A DNA stretch of 5,642 nt. Origin: an uncultured Intrasporangium sp. (GTDB taxonomy: Bacteria; Actinomycetota; Actinomycetes; Actinomycetales; Dermatophilaceae). Shown here piece after piece: positions 1 through 5,642 of the stretch; the stretch's first letter is position 1; each line of letters starts with the position of its first letter. Position numbers and translations under genes: made by a program. The notes beneath the pieces are model-generated. The model searched no databases. It was not told the DNA's origin and saw only the letters and a list, made by a program, of their open reading frames with translations. The stretch is taken from contig CALMNV010000231.1 in the NCBI GenBank assembly GCA_937873285.1, forward strand, positions 1 through 5,642, in the 5' to 3' direction.

Positions 1-570
1 GCGCGCGGACGGCCCGGCAGGAAGGTCGGGCACCCGACCGGCCGACGGCTGGTGGACGAGCAGATGGGGCTCTCCGGGCACGAGGAGCACAACGTGTCGC
101 GGCAGCCACTGGTTGCCGACGTAGAGCAGTGCCGGCCGGCCGGGACTGACGCTGGCCAGCAGCGCGGCATACGTGCCCTCGAGCACTCCGGTGCCGCCGA
201 GACGCAACCAGCGCACCGAGTACGACCCGCCAGGGGAGGCCCTGGTGCGCTGCAGCTCCGCGCGCGCGCCCCACGGTGGTGTCCCGAGGGCTCGCGGCCA
301 AGGCAGCTGCACCCCCCCGGCACGGGCGACCAGCGCGTTGGTCCGTGCGGCGACCAGCCGCTCGTGCGCAGCGAAGCGGGCGTCGGCCTCAGCGGTGGCG
401 GGCCACGCCGCGTGGCCAGGGCGGCCTGAGCCGCTGCCGTCGAGGAGCACCTCGGCGAAGGTCGGGTCGAGGAGCATGCGGGCCACGAGCAGGCAGGCAG
501 AGCCGCACGTCGTCGGGGACTGCTGGCGGGGGGCCGCTTCACCGACGTCGAGCCGGAACCGCGTCGCCAT
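1..570 (-). CDS. Peptidase C39-like (papain-fold) protein, 5' part only
   Basis: This frame is open from an ATG at 570 to the window edge (190 codons, no stop, mostly G/C third positions); the C-terminus lies outside. An in-frame TGA two codons upstream makes 570 the earliest start. No clear Shine-Dalgarno is visible, and the start lies 26 nt after the clpX stop, so coupled translation is possible. Residues 16-27 ([12 protein letters not shown]) resemble the active-site segment of C39-type cysteine peptidases, with Gln16 six residues before the candidate nucleophile Cys22. PRHVVLLV (158-165) supplies a candidate catalytic His159. The family then usually has Asp or Asn before Pro in a D/N-P-x-x-G segment; here it reads HQPSAG (173-178), so the third catalytic residue appears to be Gln or absent. 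I see no signal peptide or membrane segment in this part. The substrate is unknown, and an inactive or non-protease papain-fold protein is possible. The gene is well supported; the family is a motif-level inference. Confidence 0.72.
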   Translation of the reverse strand, partial: MATRFRLDVGEAAPRQQSPTTCGSACLLVARMLLDPTFAEVLLDGSGSGRPGHAAWPATAEADARFAAHERLVAARTNALVARAGGVQLPWPRALGTPPWGARAELQRTRASPGGSYSVRWLRLGGTGVLEGTYAALLASVSPGRPALLYVGNQWLPRHVVLLVPGEPHLLVHQPSAGRVPDLPAGPSAR

Positions 571-596
571 GGCTCAGGACCGGCAGGCCGCAGTCG

Positions 597-1874
<1,278 letters not shown>

Positions 1875-1881
1875 CTGTTTG

Positions 1882-1886
1882 CTCCT
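1882..1886 (-). promoter_or_regulatory. Shine-Dalgarno site of clpX
   Basis: The minus strand reads AGGAG, then CAAACAG (7 nt), then the GTG at 1874. This decides the clpX start against the longer open frame that runs up to 2066. Confidence 0.85.
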
Positions 1887-1905
1887 GGATCGGTCGGCAG
1901 ACGCA

Positions 1906-1952
1906 GCACCGAGGTGCGCACGCCCGGGCCCCGGCTGCGGGACCGTAGTCCC
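1906..1952 (-). promoter_or_regulatory. clpX leader with two hairpins, one a UACG tetraloop
   Basis: On the minus strand, 1952-1939 reads GGGACTACGGTCCC: a 5-bp stem closed as C(UACG)G, the very stable UNCG tetraloop class. The loop is canonical only in RNA copied in the clpX direction. A second hairpin at 1917-1906 (GCACCTCGGTGC) lies about 20 nt before the Shine-Dalgarno. No U-run follows either one, so they look like leader or stability structures rather than terminators. The pairing is directly visible; the function is inferred. If transcription began from the -10-like hexamer at 1958-1953, the first hairpin would not be fully transcribed. Confidence 0.45.
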
Positions 1953-1958
1953 ATTAGA
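1953..1958 (-). promoter_or_regulatory. Candidate -10 element for clpX
   Basis: The minus strand reads TCTAAT, five of six bases of TATAAT, but it lacks the important A at position 2. No good -35 hexamer lies 16-18 bp upstream, which would fit an activator-dependent promoter. It is mainly of interest because a ClgR-like core is centred 47 bp upstream, nearly the same spacing as at clpP1. It could be chance in a GC-rich gap. Confidence 0.25.
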
Positions 1959-1992
1959 CGACGCGGCCCCCACCCTCGTCGTGCGCAACGCC

Positions 1993-2017
1993 GTTTGTCC
2001 GCTGACGGCTGACAAAC
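1993..2017. promoter_or_regulatory. Inverted repeat enclosing a ClgR-like core upstream of clpX
   Basis: The plus strand has GTTTGTC (1993-1999) and GACAAAC (2011-2017), perfect 7-bp inverted arms around an 11-bp centre, CGCTGACGGCT (2000-2010). That centre matches 10 of 11 positions of the actinobacterial ClgR core as I recall it (CGCYNANRGCG), and shares ten bases with the operator found before clpP1. It lies about 120 bp upstream of the clpX start. It may be a ClgR operator, an operator for another dimeric regulator that reads the GTTTGTC arms, or a hairpin in a transcript that passes through. The repeat is certain; its role is inferred. Confidence 0.45.
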
Positions 2018-2390
2018 CATCCGAGCCAGCGTCTGGGAGCGCGAGGCCGCAGACCGCGCCGTCCAAGCCGGCAGCAGGGCGCTGGGATGAGGGGCGGCCG
2101 GCGGAGCGGTGGCGCGCCTGATCTCAGCACCCACGTCGAAGCCGTCGGTGCCGGCCAGCAGCCACGAGGCGGCAGGGCCACCACTGGCTCAGCAGCCGCT
2201 GCGGCATCTCCCCGGAGGCAGGCACCTCGGCGGGCCGCCACATCGTGCCCATGGATGCCGGCTGAGCCGGATGCCCGAGAAGGGGCTGGTCCCAGGGCGG
2301 CGGGGCGCCGAAGTGGTCGCTCACTTGGCGCACGCCGAGGATCTGCCGTCGACAAGTCTCCCGAGGCCGAGGCAGAGCAGCGACCTGCGC

Positions 2391-2407
2391 GCGCGCCGTC
2401 GGCGCGC
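2391..2407 (-). terminator. GC-only hairpin after the acyl-CoA-binding gene, possible terminator
   Basis: A perfect 7-bp stem, GCGCGCC / GGCGCGC, with a 3-nt loop lies about 45 nt past the stop at 2452. No T-run follows in the direction of transcription. Actinobacterial terminators often lack a U-tail, so it could end the clpP1-clpP2-acyl-CoA-binding transcript, which would fit clpX having its own promoter. Alternating GC sequence in this region also makes chance pairing likely. Confidence 0.35.
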
Positions 2408-2451
2408 CGGCCGGGCCCGCGGCCGCCGGACGCTGCGCAGGCCGGGTCAGG

Positions 2452-2703
2452 TCAGGGTGAGAGTGTGCGGGCCAGGGCGACGTACTGCGCCCGGGCCTCG
2501 CTCGGCTCCATTCCGGCGAGCGCCGCCCAGGCGTCGTGCTTGGCCCGCGCCACGGGGTTGGTGAAGCCTGGTCGCTTGCCCTCGGCGTCGCCCTGCGTGG
2601 CCTGCTTGTAGAGGGCGTAGAGACGCAGCTTGAGCTCGTTGCCCGGGTCGCGGCGCAGCGCGTTGACCGTCGCGACCGCCAGCTCGAACGTGTCTTGGCT
2701 CAC
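2452..2703 (-). CDS. Acyl-CoA-binding protein (ACBP family), 83 residues
   Basis: This small soluble protein belongs to the four-helix ACBP family, which binds long-chain acyl-CoA esters in the cytosol to buffer and deliver them. It spans the whole usual domain (bovine ACBP has 86 residues) with no extra domain. The hallmark YALYKQATQGD is at 29-39, followed by KRPGF (43-47) and AKHDAW (54-59). Aligned by eye with bovine ACBP at an offset of +1, all five ligand-contacting residues are kept: Tyr29, Tyr32, Lys33, Lys55 and Tyr74. The start is the GTG at 2703, behind a perfect AGGAGG with a 6-nt spacer; the frame is open further upstream, but that part is low-complexity and runs through a tandem repeat. 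The gene sits between clpP2 and clpX, genes that are often adjacent in actinomycetes. Bacterial ACBPs are scattered, so an acquired gene is possible, yet its GC-rich codons match the neighbours. Confidence 0.93.
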   Translation of the reverse strand: MSQDTFELAVATVNALRRDPGNELKLRLYALYKQATQGDAEGKRPGFTNPVARAKHDAWAALAGMEPSEARAQYVALARTLSP

Positions 2704-2709
2704 TGTCCG

Positions 2710-2715
2710 CCTCCT
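2710..2715 (-). promoter_or_regulatory. Consensus Shine-Dalgarno of the ACBP gene
   Basis: The minus strand reads AGGAGG, then CGGACA (6 nt), then the GTG at 2703. This full consensus site fixes the start and rules out the longer frame that begins near 2832. Confidence 0.88.
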
Positions 2716-2724
2716 CGACTGCCC

Positions 2725-2756
2725 TGTGCCGCCACGCCATTGTGCCGCCACGCCAT
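2725..2756. repeat. Perfect 16-bp tandem duplication in the clpP2-ACBP gap
   Basis: TGTGCCGCCACGCCAT occurs twice without a gap (2725-2740 and 2741-2756). On the transcribed strand each copy begins ATGGCGTGGCGG. It lies just upstream of the ACBP Shine-Dalgarno, inside the 125-bp gap (2704-2828). It looks like a recent slippage duplication. No regulator motif was recognised in it. Confidence 0.9.
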
Positions 2757-2828
2757 TGCCCCCGTATGCCGCGAGGCGGCTCCTCGGCGAGGCGCCGGCC
2801 CCGCGGCACACGACCGACATCCCGCTGC

Positions 2829-3494
2829 TCAACTGACGAGCGAGGCCTTCCGGGAGGAGAGCACCTCGTCGATGAGCCCGTAGGCCCTGGCGTCCTCGGC
2901 GGAGAGGATCTTGTCGCGCTCGATGTCCTCACGGACCTGGTCGGAGGTCCGCCCGGTGTGGCGGGCCAGCGTGTCCTCGAGCCAGGTGCGCATCCGCAGC
3001 ACCTCGTTGGCCTGGATCTCGATGTCCGAGGCCTGGCCGTAGTCGCCGCCGGACAGCGCCGGCTGGTGGATGAGGATCCGGGCGTTGGGCAGCGCGAAGC
3101 GCTTGCCCTGCGCTCCGGCGCCAAGCAGCACCGCCGCCGCCGACGCCGCCTGCCCGATGACGAAGGTCTGGATGTCGGGCCGGACGAACTGCATCGTGTC
3201 GTAGATCGCCGTCATCGCCGTGAACGACCCCCCCGGGCTGTTGATGTACATGAGGATGTCGCGGTCGGGGTCGAGCGACTCCAGCACCAGCAGCTGGGCG
3301 ATGATGTCGTCTGCGGACGCGTCGTCGACCTGCACGCCGAGGAAGATGATGCGGTCCTCGAAGAGCTTGTTGTAGGGGTCCGACCGCTTCATCCCATAGG
3401 AGGTGCGCTCCTCGAACTGGGGAAGGATGTAGCGGCTCGTCGGCTGCCCGGGCGCCGCAGCGACGGGCCGACCGGCATACGGGTTGGTCATCAT
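2829..3494 (-). CDS. clpP2: ClpP2, ATP-dependent Clp protease proteolytic subunit
   Basis: This serine-peptidase subunit forms heptameric rings. In actinomycetes a ClpP2 ring pairs with a ClpP1 ring to form the active tetradecamer that ClpX or ClpC serves. The 221-residue product matches mycobacterial ClpP2 in its N-terminal RYILP segment, [11 protein letters not shown] (51-61) and GQAASAA. The triad is complete: Ser118 in GQAASAA, His143 in LIHQP and Asp194 in ERDKI. The substrate-binding MYINSPGG is at 82-89. Two adjacent ATG codons, at 3494 and 3491, could start it. GGAG lies 6 nt before the first and 9 nt before the second; I chose the first. An alternative TTG at 3533, overlapping the clpP1 stop, would add 13 residues but has no good ribosome-binding site. 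The 35-nt gap after clpP1 indicates one transcript and probable coupling, giving matched amounts of the two subunits. Confidence 0.97.
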   Translation of the reverse strand: MMTNPYAGRPVAAAPGQPTSRYILPQFEERTSYGMKRSDPYNKLFEDRIIFLGVQVDDASADDIIAQLLVLESLDPDRDILMYINSPGGSFTAMTAIYDTMQFVRPDIQTFVIGQAASAAAVLLGAGAQGKRFALPNARILIHQPALSGGDYGQASDIEIQANEVLRMRTWLEDTLARHTGRTSDQVREDIERDKILSAEDARAYGLIDEVLSSRKASLVS

Positions 3495-3529
3495 GATCTT
3501 CTCCACGAATCCTTGGTCTGCCGGGCGGG

Positions 3530-4201
3530 TCAACGGGCCGAGTCGGTCGAGTCGGTCGAGTCGGGCACGTCTGTCTTCGCGTCGGCCTGTCCAACGCCCG
3601 TGCCCTCGACAGCCTGGTCCGAGCGCTGGAAGACGTGGTCGACGAAGCCGTACGTCTTGGCCTCCTCGGCGCTGAACCAGCGGTCCCGGTCAGAGTCCTT
3701 GGTGATCTGCTCGACGCTCTGCCCAGTGTGCTGGGCGATGAGCTCGGCCATCTGCTTCTTGACGAAGAGCATCTGCTCGGCCTGGATCTTGATGTCGGTC
3801 GCGGTGCCGCCGATGCCGCCGGACGGCTGGTGCATCATGACCTGCGCGTGCGGAGTGGCATAGCGCTTGCCCCTGGTGCCGGCGGACAGCAGGAACTGGC
3901 CCATCGAGGCGGCCATGCCCATGGCGACGGTGGCGACGTCGTTGGGGATCCAGTTCATCGTGTCGAAGATGGCCATGCCGGCCGAGATCGAGCCACCGGG
4001 GCTGTTGATGTAGAGCCAGATGTCCTTGCCGGGGTCCTCGGCGGAGAGCAGCAGCAGCTGGGCGCAGATGGCGTTGGCGTTGTCGTCGCGCACGTCCGAC
4101 CCGAGGAAGATGATCCGCTCCTTGAGCAGGCGGTTGTAGATGTGGTCGTCGAGACCACCCGGCATGCCGTTGCCGTTAGCGGAGCTGTCCGAGGTCACCA
4201 T
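3530..4201 (-). CDS. clpP1: ClpP1, ATP-dependent Clp protease proteolytic subunit
   Basis: This is the first of the two ClpP subunits, the partner ring of ClpP2. Its sequence follows mycobacterial ClpP1: [12 protein letters not shown] (24-35), [16 protein letters not shown] (63-78), Ser99 in GMAASMG, His124 in MMHQP and Asp173 in DRDRW, a complete triad. Counted from the ATG at 4201 it has 223 residues. The exact start is uncertain: the only nearby Shine-Dalgarno, GGAG at 4207-4204, is 2 nt from this ATG but 5 nt from the GTG at 4198, which would give 222 residues. The frame is open to a GTG at 4291, but that would start upstream of the proposed promoter's transcription start. The C-terminus carries a roughly 25-residue polar tail ending in [10 protein letters not shown], longer than in mycobacterial ClpP1 and partly made by a 9-bp repeat. 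A ClgR-type operator lies upstream, so stress activation is likely. Confidence 0.97.
   Translation of the reverse strand: MVTSDSSANGNGMPGGLDDHIYNRLLKERIIFLGSDVRDDNANAICAQLLLLSAEDPGKDIWLYINSPGGSISAGMAIFDTMNWIPNDVATVAMGMAASMGQFLLSAGTRGKRYATPHAQVMMHQPSGGIGGTATDIKIQAEQMLFVKKQMAELIAQHTGQSVEQITKDSDRDRWFSAEEAKTYGFVDHVFQRSDQAVEGTGVGQADAKTDVPDSTDSTDSAR
3540..3564. repeat. 9-bp tandem repeat in the clpP1 3' end
   Basis: GAGTCGGTC is repeated almost three times (3540-3548, 3549-3557, and 3558-3564 partial). In the clpP1 frame it encodes the Asp-Ser-Thr repeats of the C-terminal tail. The repeat is in frame, so changes in copy number would lengthen or shorten the tail by three residues without breaking the gene. 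Confidence 0.85.
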
Positions 4202-4268
4202 GTCTCCATCGTCGAAGTTCTCCAGCCTGGCCGGCCACTGGTCGAGGCCGCAGGCTGGCTCGTCACTG

Positions 4269-4274
4269 ACCCTA
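4269..4274 (-). promoter_or_regulatory. Candidate -10 element of the clpP1 promoter
   Basis: The minus strand reads TAGGGT, which fits the TANNNT pattern common in actinobacterial promoters. No good -35 hexamer lies about 17 bp upstream, as expected for an activator-dependent promoter. Transcription would start near 4262, leaving a leader of about 60 nt before the clpP1 start at 4201/4198. The ClgR-type site would then be centred near position -60, a typical place for an activator. Confidence 0.4.
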
Positions 4275-4313
4275 ACGCGGAGCACTGACACCCCATTTCC
4301 CGCCCCCGGCCGT

Positions 4314-4332
4314 GTTCGCCGTCAGCGCAGAA
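4314..4332. promoter_or_regulatory. ClgR-type operator upstream of clpP1
   Basis: The plus strand contains GTTCGCCGTCAGCG from 4314; the core, CGCCGTCAGCG, is at 4317-4327. Read on the minus strand the core is CGCTGACGGCG followed by AAC. This satisfies every position of CGCYNANRGCG and the following WWS of the ClgR consensus as I recall it; one flanking W on the other side is not met. ClgR is an actinobacterial helix-turn-helix activator of clpP1-clpP2 and other protease genes. The position, in the gap just before clpP1, is where such a site is expected. No clgR gene lies in the window. Confidence 0.7.
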
Positions 4333-4365
4333 TGGGTCGGTATGCCGCCCGTCCGCTCCTCGCGC

Positions 4366-5016
4366 TCAGCTGCTCGACCCGTTGTCCTGGCCGGACTGCC
4401 CGGCGTCCGCGACCGCCCCCGTGGTGTCGAAGGATGACCCGTCGTCCTCCGTCGCGGTGTCCGTCGGGATGGTGGCCGGGCCCTCGTCGACCCCTGCGAC
4501 GTCCTCGGCACCGGCAACGTCCTGCCGGCTCGAGGCGGCGGCTCCGGCCCGCAGGTCCTCCGGGACGTCGCCATCTCCATCTCCAGACATGGCGGCCAGG
4601 CCGCCCACCGCGTCGTGGGCCTGGCCGGCACCGTGCTCCGGGCCGTCGGTGACCTCGCTCGTGCGTGCGCTCGCCCCGCTCGTGTCATCGAGCCGGGCTG
4701 CGCCCACGTCGAAACCGCCGAGGTCCTCGCCGCCGACCGCGCTCGAGCCCAGTCCCTCGCCCTCGGTCACCTCGAAGCCGAGGCCGGCCCGCCCCTCACC
4801 CGTGGTGGCCGCACTCTCCCCCGCGGCCGGAGCAGGGCCCGACCCGCTCTCTGACGCCTCGGTCGGACCGGCCGCAGCCTGCGCCTCCGGCGGCGTGCCG
4901 ACCCCGCCGAGGCCGACGTGCTCGCCGGGCCTCGGCCGGTCCTCGCGGTCGCCGTCCTGCCTGTCGTCGTTTCCCGACGCGTCCTGCGCGCCGTCCACGT
5001 TGTCGAAGGTGGCCAT
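4366..5016 (-). CDS. Acidic, lysine-free, probably disordered protein of unknown function
   Basis: I do not recognise this 216-residue protein. The start is the ATG at 5016, with AGGAG 9 nt upstream; codons end mostly in G or C, which supports this frame over the overlapping plus-strand frame. By my count it has 44 Asp or Glu against 9 Arg and no Lys (net charge near -35), about 42 Gly, many Ala, Ser and Thr, and no Cys, Trp or Tyr. There is no signal peptide, membrane segment or recognisable catalytic motif. Only three Phe residues after the N-terminus (FEV, GFDV, SFDT) interrupt the low-complexity sequence, so it is probably disordered. It lies between tig and clpP1, on the same strand as both, but the operator behind it suggests that clpP1 has its own promoter. 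A complete lack of lysine would exclude pupylation and any other lysine-directed tagging; whether that matters is inference. A false gene in GC-rich DNA is the main alternative. Confidence 0.72.
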   Translation of the reverse strand: MATFDNVDGAQDASGNDDRQDGDREDRPRPGEHVGLGGVGTPPEAQAAAGPTEASESGSGPAPAAGESAATTGEGRAGLGFEVTEGEGLGSSAVGGEDLGGFDVGAARLDDTSGASARTSEVTDGPEHGAGQAHDAVGGLAAMSGDGDGDVPEDLRAGAAASSRQDVAGAEDVAGVDEGPATIPTDTATEDDGSSFDTTGAVADAGQSGQDNGSSS

Positions 5017-5041
5017 CGCTCCAAGCTCCTCACTTGTCAGG

Positions 5042-5090
5042 GGCCGGCCCGACGGTTGCCCGATCGGACCAACCGCGTCACCGGCCGGCC
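5042..5090. repeat. Nested inverted repeat between tig and the acidic gene
   Basis: GGCCGGCC occurs at 5042-5049 and 5083-5090. Since it is its own reverse complement, the two copies can pair as outer arms. Inside them GGTTG (5054-5058) and CAACC (5070-5074) form a second set of arms. The element ends 12 bp before the Shine-Dalgarno of the acidic gene. It could be a terminator or attenuator of tig or a leader structure, but it has no T-run. GGCCGGCC is not rare in DNA of this GC content, so part of the symmetry may be chance. Confidence 0.4.
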
Positions 5091-5173
5091 ATGGTGCTCC
5101 CATACCCACTTCCGGCAGCCGGGCATGCCCCGACACGACGCACCTCAGGCGGCACGTCCGACGGTGAAGCGGC

Positions 5174-5642
5174 TCAGGCGCCGGGCTTCTGCTCGCCGGT
5201 CGGCTCGGACTGTGCACCCTCGGCCTCGTCGACGGCGGCCTGCGCCTCGGTGACGACCTCGGCCTCGGCCTCGGCCTCGACAGCAACCTGCCGCCCGTGC
5301 GATGCGTCGCTCGAGGCGTCGTCGACGTCGCCCGGCTCCTCGGTGGGCTCGTCGTCCTCGGTGCCGGGCACCGCCGCGGTGAGGTCGACGACGGAGCCGG
5401 CGGTGTCCTTGACGGTGATCTTCTCCAGCACCAGCGCCAGTGCCTTGCGGCGGGCCACCTCAGCGACCATGGCCGGGATCTGACCCTGCTCGTCCATCGA
5501 CTTGGCGAACGTGTTGGGGTCGACGCCGTACTGCTGAGAGCTCATCACGAGGAACTCGACGAGGTCCTGCTGCCCGACCTGGATCGACTCCTTCTCGGCG
5601 AGCGCGTCGAGCAGCAGCTGGGTGCGCAACGCCTTGCGGGTG
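5174..5642 (-). CDS. tig: Trigger factor, C-terminal part only
   Basis: Trigger factor is the ribosome-bound chaperone and prolyl isomerase that shelters nascent chains. Only the last 155 residues are in the window; the ribosome-binding and isomerase domains lie beyond 5642. The visible part is the helical C-terminal substrate-binding domain: ALRTQLLLDALAEKE, then a VGQQDLVEFLVMSSQQYG segment, then EVARRKALALVLEKITVKDT, as in actinobacterial trigger factors. About 60 residues of acidic, low-complexity tail follow (GTEDDEPTEEPGD, then an EAEAEAE run), ending at the TGA at 5174. Acidic tails of varying length are common in actinobacterial Tig. The linkage to clpP and clpX is the classic tig-clpP-clpX arrangement. 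The TTG at 5629 sometimes called as a start is an internal Leu codon, because the frame continues to the window edge. Confidence 0.96.
   Translation of the reverse strand, partial: TRKALRTQLLLDALAEKESIQVGQQDLVEFLVMSSQQYGVDPNTFAKSMDEQGQIPAMVAEVARRKALALVLEKITVKDTAGSVVDLTAAVPGTEDDEPTEEPGDVDDASSDASHGRQVAVEAEAEAEVVTEAQAAVDEAEGAQSEPTGEQKPGA
5257..5280. repeat. CCTCGG hexamer repeat in the tig tail
   Basis: CCTCGG is repeated three times, with a fourth copy ending in A. In the tig frame it encodes the alternating Glu-Ala run of the acidic tail. It is an in-frame simple repeat and likely to vary in length between strains. Confidence 0.8.

Larger units (their letters stand above)
1875..2451. other. 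577-bp gap between the acyl-CoA-binding gene and clpX
   Basis: No convincing gene is present. Close to clpX it holds the Shine-Dalgarno, leader hairpins, -10-like hexamer and inverted repeat listed separately; close to the upstream gene it holds a GC-only hairpin. The middle (about 2040-2330) is open in several frames on both strands, as expected for very GC-rich DNA. The most protein-like stretch is a minus-strand frame from a GTG at 2324 to a TGA at 2124 (66 residues, starting VSDHFGAPPPWDQPLLGHP, with several Trp). It has no Shine-Dalgarno, and its end turns Arg-rich. It could be a small orphan gene or the decayed remains of one; I do not annotate it as a gene. Confidence 0.6.

Noticed and set aside
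259..268. An alternating CG run that could be read as Z-DNA-forming or a repeat element.
   Set aside because: It is short, lies inside the coding frame, and is expected in DNA this GC-rich.
311..317. A run of seven C, considered as a frameshift or sequencing-error site in the C39-like gene.
   Set aside because: The minus-strand frame stays open with consistent codon use on both sides, so no frameshift is needed.
1940..1972. A tRNA-Glu-like fragment: the minus strand reads GTCGTCTAATGG, similar to a tRNA D-arm.
   Set aside because: No anticodon arm, T-arm (GGTTCGAAT-type) or pairing acceptor stem follows; the next bases form the UACG hairpin instead.
1875..2066. An N-terminal extension of ClpX by 64 residues, in the same open frame.
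   Set aside because: The GTG at 1874 has AGGAG at 7 nt and gives the standard ClpX N-terminus; the extension does not resemble ClpX.
2109..2564. A plus-strand open frame across the clpX-ACBP gap and the ACBP gene.
   Set aside because: It overlaps ACBP antisense, becomes Arg-rich and resembles no known protein.
4202..4291. A longer ClpP1 starting at the GTG at 4291.
   Set aside because: It would lie upstream of the proposed transcription start, has no clear ribosome-binding site, and adds sequence not seen in ClpP1.
4382..5167. A long plus-strand open frame opposite the acidic gene.
   Set aside because: It is a Ser/Pro-rich mirror of the minus-strand gene, which has the Shine-Dalgarno and G/C-ending codons; long antisense frames are expected at this GC content.

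Overview
The window is very GC-rich. Every supported gene lies on the minus strand, with codons ending mostly in G or C. Two different clpP genes in tandem, followed by clpX and preceded by the trigger-factor gene, point to an actinomycete (Actinomycetota). A member of the Micrococcales, such as the Intrasporangiaceae, is a reasonable guess, but that is inference and no taxonomic marker gene is present.

Reading from high to low coordinates, in the direction of transcription, the order is as follows. The 3' end of tig (trigger factor) occupies 5642-5174. A 157-bp gap holds a nested inverted repeat. An unrecognised 216-residue acidic, lysine-free, probably disordered protein occupies 5016-4366. 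A 164-bp gap carries a ClgR-type operator and a plausible promoter. Then come clpP1 (4201-3530) and clpP2 (3494-2829). A 125-bp gap contains a perfect 16-bp tandem duplication. A small acyl-CoA-binding protein gene follows at 2703-2452. The next gap is 577 bp with no convincing gene. It contains a GC-only hairpin just after the acyl-CoA-binding gene and, nearer clpX, an inverted repeat around a second ClgR-like core plus leader hairpins. clpX occupies 1874-597. Last is the 5' part of a protein resembling C39-type cysteine peptidases, from 570 out of the window.

Functionally this is a protein-quality-control cluster. Trigger factor handles nascent chains at the ribosome. ClpX unfolds substrates and feeds them to a mixed ClpP1P2 peptidase. 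Both ClpP subunits keep a complete Ser-His-Asp triad, and ClpX keeps its zinc finger, Walker motifs, pore loops and ClpP-docking loop.

The less ordinary points are: (1) a near-perfect ClgR operator before clpP1, and a 10-of-11 version of the same core before clpX at almost the same distance from a -10-like hexamer; (2) an acyl-CoA-binding protein, mainly a eukaryotic family, inserted between clpP2 and clpX; (3) the lysine-free acidic protein between tig and clpP1; and (4) the C39-like protein just after clpX, with an altered third catalytic position. I see no insertion sequence, CRISPR array, tRNA or rRNA. This is mostly a housekeeping region with accessory insertions, and I do not claim a wholly new system.
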